DNA from: Pieris napi
Taxonomy: Eukaryota > Arthropoda > Insecta > Lepidoptera > Pieridae
DNA length: 64,000 nt
Reading direction: 5' to 3'
Assembly: GCF_905475465.1 (NCBI RefSeq)
Contig: NC_062236.1
Coordinates: 9,682,001-9,746,000 of the forward strand
In this document: one piece after another, positions 1-9,490 of the stretch
Layout: every line of letters starts with the position of its first letter
Numbering within the stretch: the stretch's first letter is position 1
The notes under the pieces: generated by a model
The model's input: only the letters and a program-made list of their open reading frames with translations
What the model was told of the DNA's origin: nothing
The model's database searches: none
Translations under genes and position numbers: made by a program

Positions 1-1956
1 TTAAAATTATTTTTTGTTAAATTTTTTGCTAAAGTATCTAAGCTACTGGGTAAAAATTTTAGGGAATCCACAAAACGTAAAGTTACATTACTGTTATTGA
101 TTTTAAGAACCTTTGAAAATGATATGTATTTTTCTTTGTTTTGTGGGAGAACTTCTACCTGACCTTCATCAAAGTTTAAGGCATGTACGATAAAATGTGC
201 ATCATAATGGCTTAAATTGTGCAAGAAGACTGGTATAGTGTAAGGTACTCTAAATTTTTCTGAACAAACTTTATGTATGACCCCAACAAATTCCCCAGTA
301 AACCAATCGTGGTAAATCATTGAATTCCCACACAAAATTTTATTACAAATATAACAATGAATAGATTTGCTAACTATATCTTGCTGAATTGGTGATATTT
401 TATTAGCAACTTTTTGGAAACCAATTTTTTTAACAATTGTTGTCAAATTATCTTTCAGGGTTTCCATAAATTTTAAAGCACAGTTTTCACCAGTATATGT
501 TACATATTTAGACAATTTATCATCGTATGAGCATTTAATGTAGTACCCAAAACTATACACATTATGTTTTTGTACATTTATTGTATGTGATTTTGAAGGA
601 TCGTTTGAACATGATGCTAAGGGACTTAAAAAAGCCTCAAAATCCGCATATATAACAAAAGGTAACATCAATTTACGTTGAAATTTATCAAAACTTAATT
701 TATTTTCAGATACAATATCGCCCCACCAATTTTTTTTATTTTTATCTACGCTTGGTATTTGTGTACAAATATGTCTGCAATCATTTTTTTGATGGTTATT
801 TAAACGTTCAGATGTTGAAAAATATTGTAAACAAAAGTCACATAGATATATAGCTTCCTTGGATTTCGAAACTTGACTACTTATTAATCGTGACATATTT
901 TTTATATAACAATAATGACCGATTTTACCCTGTGTCAAATATAGTAAATTTATATGAGTCTGCATTTTATTCTTTGTAAAATACAATGGCCCAACAATAC
1001 AATGCTTTTTTCTTTGTTCATTATATTCTAACCCAAAAACATTAATGCTTACATTATTAAGACTTTCAATTTTGTGTATATCCTTTAATTTGACTGGAAA
1101 TTTAATATTACCGAACTTTAATTTATGACTGTATTTGGTGTATGATGATACTCTATCCGAATTTTTATGAATTGGAAATAAAGCAGATAACAGTGCCCAC
1201 TTAAAACAGGCGTCATCAGTGTTTTTAACATTTATCACAGCTTTTTTTATTTTTATATCATGTGGTAACTCAATAAAGGATTTTCCTCTTAAAGGGTTAA
1301 ATTGATTTAAATTCATATCCAAATGTAAAATTTTTTTCAGACTCCACCCACTATCCTTTCTCTCGAATGAATTTATATAGTTTATTAGAGATTTCGTGAG
1401 AGTTGTATAAAATATATTTAAATCATCACCAATACAAACAATAAAATTCATTGATTGGAAATCAAAAGTGTTCTTAATGTTTTTTGTCTCCTGAACAAAG
1501 TCACCATATAAAATGAAATTTATTTTTAAAATTGTATGATCTTCTATAGATTTATTTATTATTGTAAATATTGTATCTTTGACAGATGCAAGAAATAACT
1601 CTGGTGTCTCAAACTGTAAATCATTTTGATTTTCTGAAGTTACTCTATAGGTTATTATTCTATTACCGAACGCAGTCTCAATTATCTTAACATTGGGTTT
1701 TATTGAATGTTGTTTTTTATTTACATTATTTTTATGTGCATTGCTCCTTAGATGATTAGCGAAATATTTTTTGGAAACATTTCTATTACAAATACAGCAA
1801 AATTTCATGTTAAAATTATTACCTTCATTCGATGTTGATTGCTCTTGTGAAGACCGTGAAAGATCCATGTTCGATCCAGATTTTATTCTTTTGATGTCAG
1901 CAGAGTTAATATCAACAGCTGCTTTCCTTTTAGTTCCACGACCCATTTGATCAACC
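1..1956 (-). CDS. Polinton/Maverick-type family B DNA polymerase, main exon (C-terminal part outside window)
   Basis: Protein-primed family B DNA polymerase of a virus-like element; it would copy the element's own DNA. Reading leftward, the frame is open from the splice acceptor at 1957-1959 to the window edge, about 650 codons without a stop. Visible in order: a CCxxC...H...H zinc finger near residues 97-118, a block CFKWALLSALFP near 320, a second zinc finger (CDFC...H...H) near 418-445, exonuclease motif I YADFEAF near 485, a third Cys pair (CYIC) near 582, and exonuclease motif II HNLSHYDAHF near 628. The palm-domain catalytic motifs would lie left of the window. Family knowledge: N-terminal zinc fingers plus this exonuclease signature are usual in Polinton polymerases of arthropods. 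Joined in frame to a short 5' exon at 2060-2199. The intact frame suggests a young insertion or one under selection. Confidence 0.85.
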
Positions 1957-2059
1957 CTGTCGAATAAAATTTTATTATATTTAACTGTTAGAAATGCGAA
2001 TAGAGAAATAAAAAAAAAATTAAATATACATAGAAAATATGATTATTAAATATACTCAC

Positions 2060-2199
2060 AGTTTCCCATCGAGTTCATCACATAGCACCATCATTCTTTG
2101 ATCATAAAATGGGTGATTTAAATCATTTCTTTCTATTTCCTCACAAACGTTGAAAAGTTCAATTGTATCAATGGATAAGCTTTCAAATTCATGATCCAT
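2060..2199 (-). CDS. First coding exon of the Polinton-type DNA polymerase gene
   Basis: ATG at 2199-2197 opens 46 codons plus two bases, rich in Asp and Glu, and ends at a consensus donor GTGAGT (2059-2054). The acceptor TTCGACAG lies 103 bp further on. The phase-2 end joins the next exon without breaking the frame. Without splicing the frame stops at the donor (TGA). An alternative start inside the next exon (ATG at 1946) would remove this exon, so the splice is a prediction supported by phase and consensus sites, not proven. Confidence 0.7.
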
Positions 2200-2432
2200 T
2201 TCATCAAAAAAAAACACTAACACATTCTTGAGACATTGTATATATGTATTCGTTTCACAACTGTTTTTTGTCTCACACTTTTAACCTTAATGCGCAAAGG
2301 TCTTCAACAAAAAGCACAATGATTGACTTTGTACAATGCAACATAGTATTTATACTAGTGGAAAACTGAAACATTACTTAATTATATAAACATATGGTAT
2401 TAAAATCTGAAGCATGAAGAAACTAAATGAAA

Positions 2433-2891
2433 CTAATTTTTAAAACTGTAACGTTTTACACTATCTTCCTCGGATATCCCCTTTGTTATGTTGTATACAA
2501 TATCCTTTATCTGAACATCAATGTTGGAATCGTTTTTCATATAATATTTAACACGAATATCTGCATTTTTCCAATGTTGTGCCACTGGGATTTCTTTTAA
2601 CTTTTTTAAACTATATAATTCCATTTTCACAAGTATGTCAGCGTCCATTCCATCATCTTTATCAGTCGATATATATGAAATGCTTCCCTCCTTCCCTGCA
2701 CGGCCAACACTTGAAGAAAGTTTAGTTTTTTTCTTCTTCCGGTCAGGTTCTTGAAGAAAAAAGTCATCTAAACGATTGGTCTTCTTATTTTTATTTTCTG
2801 TTATGTTTAAAACCTCTTCTTCATCATCAGATAAATTATAATAATTATATGGTCTGAAACATTTATCCACATCTTTCAGGTTGTATGAAGA
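2433..2891 (-). CDS. Unidentified small protein of the Polinton-like element, main exon
   Basis: About 152 codons ending at TAG (2435-2433). I do not recognise the family. The N-terminal third has an acidic run (SDDEEE) followed by lysine-rich clusters (NKNKK and RKKKKTK) that resemble nuclear localisation signals. The C-terminal half is mixed and soluble-looking, with no membrane segment. The frame continues upstream of any ATG to an acceptor ATTTCAG at 2898-2892 and joins in phase 0 to a two-codon exon at 2997-2992. It has the same orientation as the polymerase and lies 234 bp upstream of it, so it may belong to the replication half of the element. Terminal protein or a DNA-binding accessory factor are guesses only. 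Confidence 0.6.
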   Translation of the reverse strand, partial: SSYNLKDVDKCFRPYNYYNLSDDEEEVLNITENKNKKTNRLDDFFLQEPDRKKKKTKLSSSVGRAGKEGSISYISTDKDDGMDADILVKMELYSLKKLKEIPVAQHWKNADIRVKYYMKNDSNIDVQIKDIVYNITKGISEEDSVKRYSFKN

Positions 2892-2991
2892 CTGAAATAT
2901 AACATAAACAAATCAAAATGCGTTTCAAAAAATAAATAGGAATTATTAAAGAATTTACTGAAACCAAATTTATAAAATTTAAATAACTTAC

Positions 2992-2997
2992 CTCCAT
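2992..2997 (-). CDS. Two-codon first exon (ATG GAG) of the unidentified small gene
   Basis: ATG GAG is followed directly by a perfect donor GTAAGT (2991-2986). A 100-bp intron runs to the acceptor at 2892-2894. Splicing gives an in-frame start for the main exon, which has no ATG of its own at its 5' end. This is inferred from consensus sites and phase only. Confidence 0.5.
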
Positions 2998-3240
2998 TGT
3001 TGTTTATTATTTCAAACTTTCAACCACTTCACTTTTGTCGAACTTAGAGCACAATACTAAATCTTTCTACAAGTATCGGGTTATATAGACTGGTAATGGA
3101 TATCATTATCTAGTTACGATATTCAACTCGACTGCATGTTTGAACAAGTATCCATACCTATCAGTAAAATGTGGATAAGAAATACAAAGGGCACTCTAAA
3201 TACCCTTTGCAATCTTAATAGTCATTGCATTTTTAAAATA
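2998..3240. promoter_or_regulatory. Divergent intergenic stretch of the Polinton-like element
   Basis: This AT-rich gap separates the leftward small gene from the rightward capsid-type ORF. It would have to hold the promoter of the leftward gene. No strong TATA box or initiator stands out, and position is the only evidence. Confidence 0.25.
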
Positions 3241-3396
3241 TTTTTGAAATAGATAATAACAGAAATGTGTGTATCTAGTAGTTTAGCAACCACATATCCG
3301 TATAATTATTATAATATTAAGAACAATAAAATATATTTACGAATATGAAAATATAAACGAATAACCTTATCAGGTTTTTATTAACCTTCATTACTT
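3227..3396 (+). repeat. Degenerate copy of the capsid gene's 3' end and trailer
   Basis: This stretch aligns with 3820-3980: the last roughly 20 codons of the capsid-type ORF, its stop region, the AATAAA-bearing trailer and the TTAACCTTCATTACTTTT/TTTACCTTCATTACTTTT block. It carries substitutions and small indels and is no longer open. The capsid ORF is therefore flanked by direct repeats about 590 bp apart, as expected if a gene cassette was once duplicated in tandem and most of the upstream copy lost. Confidence 0.7.
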
Positions 3397-3885
3397 TTGA
3401 AGTATATTTTAGGACAGGTTCCTAAGAGATGTATTATAGGTTTTGTGAATAATACAGCATTCAACGGTAGTTATGTTAAAAATCCTTTCAACTTTGAAAA
3501 TTTTGGTATTTGCTCATTTAGCCTATATATAGATGGTCAACAGATACCTTCAAAATCGTTACAACCATCATTTCCAAACGATGTATTTACTAGCGCATAC
3601 CACACCCTGTACTCAGGCACCGGTATACATTTTCTTAACGAAGGTAATGGAATATCGAGGGAACAATATTCAAATGGATACTGTTTACTAGCTTTTGATT
3701 TAACACCTGACTTGTCGGCTAACTCTAATGTGCATTGGAATCTTGTACGCCATGGTAGTGTAAGAATGGAAGTAAGATTCGAGAGCGCATTGACTGAAAC
3801 AATTAACTGTGTAGTTTACGCAGAGTTTTCAAATATTATAGAAATAGATAAGAACAGAAATGTATGTGTGGATTATAGTAGTTAA
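3397..3885 (+). CDS. Capsid-type (F54H12.2-like) protein of a Polinton/adintovirus-like element, N-terminally truncated
   Basis: The frame is open from about 3385 to TAG at 3883-3885, about 162 codons. The sequence is strongly biased to beta-strand residues and carries the NAFNG, NPFNF, YxDGxQIPS, LFxGTG/LYSGTG, EGNxI, YPNGY/YSNGY, FDLTPDLS and VRHGS-type blocks that I recall from proteins called F54H12.2-like in insect databases. I link these to virion proteins of Maverick-type elements, from memory and untested. There is no upstream ATG, and homologues as I recall them are much longer at the N-terminus, so the first part is missing or lies in another exon; TATATTTTAG at 3403-3412 could be an acceptor. 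It lies 226 bp before the protease, on the same strand. Confidence 0.6.
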   Translation: MKYILGQVPKRCIIGFVNNTAFNGSYVKNPFNFENFGICSFSLYIDGQQIPSKSLQPSFPNDVFTSAYHTLYSGTGIHFLNEGNGISREQYSNGYCLLAFDLTPDLSANSNVHWNLVRHGSVRMEVRFESALTETINCVVYAEFSNIIEIDKNRNVCVDYSS

Positions 3886-4111
3886 GCAATCACTTATGTA
3901 ATTATTATGATATTAAGAATAATAAAATATAATGTAATCAAATATGACATGGTTTTTATTTACCTTCATTACTTTTTTTACAAAGAGACTCATTACTTAT
4001 GTTGAGATCATATTATGTGTGTTTAAATACATTGGTATAAATATGAATTGATAGTAATAAATGTAGTCAGTAAAAGAGTGAAAGAGTAGGGGAGTAAACG
4101 CGTATTAAAGT

Positions 4112-4555
4112 ATGAACACACTAGAAGTGCAAATGAGTCTTCGTAGAATACATCCCAGCCTCCAGAGCAACGTATATCCTTCAAATCGATTGCCGATGTA
4201 TGCTCAGGTGCCAGCACTTATCATATGCAATCTTGACCCTGATTCACAGCCGGGGTCTCATTGGGTGGCTATTCATATAAACGTCGAAAGAGTTGGGGAA
4301 TACTTTGATTCGTTTGGACGTAAACCTATTGAAGCAATAGAAGGATTTTTAAGGAGGAATTGTTGCATGTGGAGATACAATAACCTTACGGTTCAGGATT
4401 ACCTATCGGCGGTGTGCGGAGAGTACTGTTTGGTATACATATATTACAAGTTCAGGGGGATGAGATTAGAAGACTTCCTTAGAAATTTTACGTGTGACTC
4501 AGAGAACAATGATACGGTGCTAGTAAATTTGTATAGAAATATAATGGACATATAA
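4112..4555 (+). CDS. Adenain-like cysteine protease of the Polinton/adintovirus-like element
   Basis: 147 codons from ATG to TAA; a poly(A) signal AATAAA overlaps the stop (4555-4560) and a second lies at 4575-4580. The catalytic set of the adenovirus protease family (peptidase C5) is visible: His50 in GSHWVAIHI, Asp66 in YFDSFG, Gln95 in NLTVQDY, and Cys102 in SAVCGEYC. In this family the enzyme matures virion proteins. At 147 residues it is shorter than adenain (about 200) but keeps the whole catalytic core. The intact frame, next to a capsid-type ORF and opposite a polymerase, fits one virus-like element. The ATG at 4112 is the first in frame. Confidence 0.85.
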   Translation: MNTLEVQMSLRRIHPSLQSNVYPSNRLPMYAQVPALIICNLDPDSQPGSHWVAIHINVERVGEYFDSFGRKPIEAIEGFLRRNCCMWRYNNLTVQDYLSAVCGEYCLVYIYYKFRGMRLEDFLRNFTCDSENNDTVLVNLYRNIMDI

Positions 4556-4560
4556 ATAAA

Positions 4561-4969
4561 AGAATAATACCTGGAATAAAAATGTTTTATTTAAATATGT
4601 AACCCTTACATCTAATTTTATTATAGATAATGGTGTTAATGTAGGTATATTTATTGTTGTTTGCTTAGACCCGTAGGTAAGGTTAGGTTAGATATAGTTT
4701 ATTATATTATATTATTCTATTTTTCTTTTAGAGCCATAGATCGGGTTAGTGAATGTAGGAAAGTAGATAACGATGCATTCGTACTGAGTCATTAAGTAAT
4801 TAGATAATGAGTGGGGATTTCGTGCAGGAAATAGTAACTGATAAGGTGGTGATTAGTAAGTAATTAGCAAGGTTTTGGGAAAGCTATCTCTGGAACGGTT
4901 AGAGCTATCAGTTCAGGAGTGAGTGCATTCGACTCCGCACGTCCTGTTTAGTGGGGTTAGAGTACAAAC
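4561..4969. other. Non-coding stretch after the protease; probable edge of the virus-like element
   Basis: No ORF. It contains AAGGTTAGGTTAG near 4678, a TATTA-rich patch and a mixed-composition stretch with several GTAATTAG-like words. A terminal inverted repeat of the Polinton may lie here, but its partner would be left of the window, so it cannot be tested. Confidence 0.3.
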
Positions 4970-5246
4970 TTTTTTTTTTTTTTTTTTTTTTTTAGGCGGG
5001 CGCTGCCTCCGAAACAGCTTTTTTTACCGAAGCAGTGGGTGAGGCAGTGCCCGGGAATCCATACTACTGTCATGGTACGGATTTTCATACAAATTGAACG
5101 AACGAAATCTGATAATCGCTAAGGTCACGTGGGAACCTAAACTGTCTCGTTTTTTCGATGTCATGGTACGAATTAGCGATGCATCTCAGTTGTAGGTTGT
5201 CAATAGGCTCGCAATAAGAGCTCATGGTAGGCCCCCAGATCGACGA
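4970..5246 (-). mobile_element. Retroposon 3' end, - orientation, with 24-base A tail
   Basis: Twenty-four T residues at 4970-4993 read as a poly(A) tail on the - strand. Beside it is a GC-rich stretch that can fold: GGGCGCTGCCTCC near 4999 pairs with the complement in GGTGAGGCAGTGCCC near 5037. This resembles the 3' end of a LINE or SINE. The 5' limit is unclear and no coding frame survives. Confidence 0.45.
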
Positions 5247-5378
5247 GGGAGCTAGTAGTTGATTGTTTATCAGAATGCCAAATCGTAAAATGACTGCTTC
5301 ACGACTGATTTGAGCGCGACCGCCGCTGCGAAAACCGCTGTGTGAGTTCGAAAAGTGAGTTACAGAATCGCAAGGCTG
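5247..5378. mobile_element. One-armed copy of the long-inverted-repeat MITE
   Basis: Loop-like segment 5247-5271 followed by one arm 5272-5378. The arm matches one arm of the complete element at 6342-6590 with few changes, including the shared block GTGTGAGTTCGAAAAGTGAG. The opposite arm is missing. Confidence 0.75.
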
Positions 5379-5389
5379 ACCTTTGCTCG

Positions 5390-5962
5390 CTCACCTTATG
5401 TTAGATGCGGCCTATTGGAGCACAAGGAGGCTATTGAGCCCACGTTTGAAAGAGTTCATTCTGACTCTAGGCTTCCCCAGAAAGGGATTCTTTATAACGA
5501 AAACAAACGGGCAGGAGGCATATCTGATGTTATGTGATACCGCTCATGGACACTCAATGCCAGAGGGCTCGCAAACGCGTGTGTTTTAAGAATTGGTTCT
5601 TTCCTTAAGGACTCTAAGTCGAATTCATCAATACCCTTGTGGGTCTAAGCCTCTTCAATTACACTTTGCCATCGCAATCTATCTAGTCCCCGTGTCCAAT
5701 TGCGAACCCCTATTGTTTCGAAGTCCGTGACAACTCCATCCCACCAACGCAGCCTCGGTCTACCGGGTTTTCTCTTGCCACCGGGTTGTGAGTTCAGTAA
5801 GGACCTTGGGGTTCTGTCGTTCGCCATTCGCCATTCGGCGCACATCGATATATCTAAGTCGCATTGGGTTCGGAAATACTTCAGTGGGCAGCTGGTTCCA
5901 CACACTCCTCTTTTGCTATTTAACAAGAAATTATCGAAATAGCTATTATCGCTTAATAGCAT
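5390..5962 (-). mobile_element. LINE ORF2 C-terminal remnant plus 3' tail (5'-truncated)
   Basis: Read on -, about 5900-5645 encodes a LINE C-terminal tail with the motif GKRKPGRPRLRWWDG...VRNW, ending in VIEEA and a stop at 5647-5645. Upstream, in another frame, is VWNQLPTEVFPN, typical of the end of a different LINE ORF2. The 3' flank (about 5640-5480) matches the common tail family seen at 33680-33825 (ACCAATTCTTAAAA ... CCTCCTGCCCGTTTGT). It is frame-broken and dead. The mixture of two tail types suggests recombination or one insertion into another. Confidence 0.65.
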
Positions 5963-6341
5963 GGTTATTTACTAACTGCTATAGGTACTTAATCATGGTG
6001 ACATTACGCAATCGACACCTGTTCATTATTCATTCATTCACCTATGTTTATGATTTCAATTCAATATTTTTAATAGGTCATAGATAACATTCATGAATTT
6101 ATTATACATAGTGATTCACCTGATTGAGACCAGTTTATTTCAAAACCGTGTATAGTTTTTAGAAATCAAACAGTAACTGTTACAAATCGTTTTTCAGAAT
6201 ACAATCTAGTTAAATGTATAATATCGGTTTGTCTTTGTACAGTTTTGGGAAAGATATTTGTACTATTACTGAATCGAAGGTAATTTTATCTTTAAACATG
6301 CTTATGCGTGTTTTCCCAGCATAAGCTTAGAATTAATAAGC
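5963..6341. other. AT-rich non-coding stretch
   Basis: No coding frame, tandem repeat or recognisable element seen. Confidence 0.5.
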
Positions 6342-6590
6342 GCTGCCCTGCGATTCTGTAACTCACTTTTCGAACTCACACAGCGGTTTTTGCATCGGCG
6401 GTCGCTCTGAAATGAGTCGTGAAGCAGTCATTTTATGATTTGGCATTCTAATAAACAATAAACTAAAAGCTCCCACCTTTTCAGAATGCCAAATCATAAA
6501 ATGACTGCTTCACGACTGATTTGAGAGCGACCGCCGATGCAAAAACCGCTGTGTGAGTTCGAAAAGTGAGTTACAGAATCGCAGGGCAGC
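6342..6590. mobile_element. Palindromic MITE with about 108-bp inverted arms
   Basis: Left arm 6342-6449 and right arm 6483-6590 are inverted copies with only a few mismatches, around a 33-base loop. The ends read GCTGCCCTGCGATTCTGTAA and the reverse complement. No clear target duplication is visible beside it. The single strand would fold into a long hairpin. Superfamily not assigned. Confidence 0.85.
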
Positions 6591-6814
6591 TTAAAATAAA
6601 TAATTCTAAAATTACGTTCATTAGGTAAGTGCCTTGTAATCCGGTAAACTGTACTACATGTAGTGCATGTAATCATTGTTAATAATTATACTAAAAACTG
6701 TTTTATTACTGCTATAAATATTTACTAAATGTTAGTTGATAAAAACGACACTGTTTAGTTTTAAAAGGTTTTTTTTAATTAATACTTTAACAAGAATTAA
6801 TAATAAACCTAACA

Positions 6815-6990
6815 CATTTGCAACGGGCGAGTTACTACTAAGCTATCCACGCAAGCCTTAAACCCCTAACTCCCTCAAAGGCCGGCAACGCACCCACTAA
6901 AAATGGGTGTCTATGGGCTGCGTGGACTGCCCTTTTTGGTCGTCCCGCAAGCTCGTTTGCGTTTGCGTTTGCGTATTATAAAAAATAAAA
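6815..6990 (+). mobile_element. LINE 3' tail, family with GGCCGGCAACGCACCC block
   Basis: Contains AAAGGCCGGCAACGCACCCA, AAAATGGGTGTCTATGGGCTG, and the CGTCCCGCAAGCTCGTTTGC block. Copies of the same tail occur at 9290-9490 and 39830-40020. In the fuller copies the left part translates as a worn ORF2 end (LPAGIFPERYDLQLLK). Confidence 0.6.
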
Positions 6991-6999
6991 AAAACTAAA

Positions 7000-7190
7000 C
7001 TTGGCGCTATAGCTTTTCGGTCTGGGCCTCAGATTTCTGTATCTGTTTCATTTGTCAAACTAATAGGCAAGTAACCAGCTTGGGCCTGACACACGCCGTC
7101 GACTTTTTGGGTCTAAGGTTTCGGTTTCCATACGTTTTCCTTCAGAGATGAGAGCCACACACTGAATCCACTAGAGCAACATGCCAGGCA
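7000..7190 (-). mobile_element. SINE fragment, - orientation
   Basis: Matches the left two-thirds of the complete - strand SINE at 18644-18936 (GGCCTCAGATTTCTG, TAATAGGCAAGTA, GCCTGACACACGCCG, GTTTTCCTTCA, GAGAGCC...CCACTAG). Diverged and internally deleted. Confidence 0.65.
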
Positions 7191-7526
7191 AGCATAATCA
7201 AAGAAAATATTGAACTAAGAATATGAAACTAACCTCAAACTGTTGGTATCGAAAGAAAATATTCATTTCTTTCACAAATATATCTTCGTTATGCTACTGT
7301 AACTATGATGTTATTAAAAGCCGTTATGACAATCTATCAATAAATCAAGTATCAATACAAGAACAAAAACGTATCCGCTGCTTGAGTAAAAACACAGCCT
7401 TATTGGGTATGACGCGTCATTGATCGCTGTGAGATTTTAATGTACTATTCTATGTTTAGTGGTTAAGATCATGTGTTCGAGGCTCAGTTGTGTACTAGAG
7501 GTATGCCTATAAAATATGTAATGAGG

Positions 7527-7609
7527 GAATTAGGGTGAGATTTAGAAATGAAACGCGTAGTATTCGGGTGAGAATTAGGGTGAGATTTAGAAATGGAACG
7601 CGTAGTATT
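7527..7609. repeat. 45-bp direct tandem duplication
   Basis: Two adjacent copies starting at 7527 and 7572 share GAATTAGGGTGAGATTTAGA and ACGCGTAGTATTC, with one change. No function apparent. Confidence 0.8.
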
Positions 7610-9289
7610 CCGTATTATATATTAGCCGTCTAAAATTCGTAATATTAGCGCGTTTAACCAATTCAAAAGGGCATTGAAGATACATATCAGAATGAGTCTG
7701 GTAGACTAAAATTAGGACGGCTAATGGCGACGTGTATCTCGTATATATTAAGTTTCTCATGTAAATATATTCATTTTTTTGTAATGAGAAATAAAGTTCA
7801 TTAAACATTGTATTAGAATTCCAGAAATATAATACGAGGGATAAGATACTATTGATGAATATTCATTTGGTCTATTGGATACTTAGCGCTCAATTTAAGG
7901 GAATGAAGAAAATTTTATTAAAAAGAATTTTGTCATTATAATGAGATTTTTGAGACTGGTCTTTATAAAGGGACTTTGGTTCTATGTTGCACCGATTATC
8001 GTAACAAATCAAAAAATTTTCATACAAAATTTATATTTATATAATACCTATAGAGATAATTTTAGTACTATTAAGATACACTATTTTTGTATCGGGTATT
8101 TATAGATTTGTCTTTGTTTTCTTTAAAATACAGTTGTTATTATTTCTTTGAAAATTATTAGATCATCATGGCTTAGTGGTGTCTCAGCCGGCTTGTTAAC
8201 TTTCAACCAATAGAAATTTACGTTAAGTTTTTGGACGTCAAAAACTGACCTTTTAGCTTGGGAGATGGGTAAAAAAAAAATACTAACAGGTTACAACGAA
8301 CTCTGTGTAAAAACATCCTAACCGACACATAATTTAACTTGCAAATTACGTTCTATACCAATAATCTAAAGTACACATTCAAACAACCATCGACCCAGCA
8401 GATGTTAGCGATACAAATATTAGGGGAACTAAGGCATAAAAACTGGTCAGCCAATCACAAAGCTCGATTATAGGCTATCTCATTCCCGCATCGATCGCAC
8501 TGTTCTTCTAATGCTTTTTTTGTCATCTTATTCTAATTCCTCATTCAAATGGTTTGAGTCGGATTCCAGAGGCGCGTAACCTTTAATTATTTATTTTCAT
8601 TTATGGCAATGCTATGCAGTTGTGAATAATCAGTGTCGGTAATGGTTCTATGTTCTCATGTGATTATTTTGTACAATTATTGCTCTTAATTGTGGTAATA
8701 AGAGGTACGTGCTTTAATTACGAGCGGTTTGGTGTGATTAAAAATTACTGACTTTGGATATAAATAGTCAGTGCTTTTTCTTAGTATTTTAATTAACCTT
8801 TTTATTTTATTTAAATTGTGAAAATTTACATACAACGTAATTAATTGCACTCATGAGTAACGTAGTATATGTAGTCATCAAGGCGATGTTTACTTTTTAG
8901 AAAAAGCATATAGATAAATATGTAAATGGTAATAATTCTTAAAATCAAAAAACGTTATCGAATAGTCAGTCAGGTGTAAAAAACAAACATGCATTCAAAA
9001 CACTTCATTAGTGATATCAGAATAAATGCATCTCTTAATTATCGAAAACAATTATTTTGACAGCTAAAAAATATTTATCTCAAAAAATAATTTAATTATT
9101 AAGTTTTTAATTAGTTAATATTATTTGTTACTTAAACGTCTATGGTTGGTATACACACATTACACATTGAATAGAGGTAACGTTATTTAATGTTCTACTT
9201 TAAGGCATTAGACATTTTATACCATTTATTAGACATTTTATTTATAACACTTATTTATACGTACTAGGATTGATTTTTTTTTCTTTATT
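7610..9289. other. Non-coding AT-rich region
   Basis: Short spurious frames only. No exon with flanking splice sites and no recognisable transposon. Confidence 0.5.
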
Positions 9290-9490
9290 TGCTCAATCTC
9301 AAGGCACTTTCTCTTGCGAACTAACAAACTGTGGAATCGACTTCCGGCGGGGATCTTCCCTGAGAGATACGACCTCCAACTATTGAAAGGTCGCTAAGGT
9401 CGGCAACGCACCCGCTAAAAATGGGTATCTATCGACTGCGTTGACTGCCCTTTTTGGGCGTCCCATAGACTCGTTTGCCCCCTATTACAA
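9290..9490 (+). mobile_element. LINE ORF2 end plus 3' tail
   Basis: GTGGAATCGACTTCCGGCGG begins a worn ORF2 C-terminus (WNRLPAGIFPERYDLQLLKG), followed by GTCGGCAACGCACCCGCTAA and TTTTTGGGCGTCCCATAG. Same family as 6815-6990 and 39830-40020. 5'-truncated. Confidence 0.65.

Noticed and set aside
4023..4217. 64-codon - frame over the protease start
   Set aside because: Antisense to the protease gene.
4675..4692. GGTTAGGTTAG as telomeric TTAGG
   Set aside because: Only two units; not distinguishable from chance.
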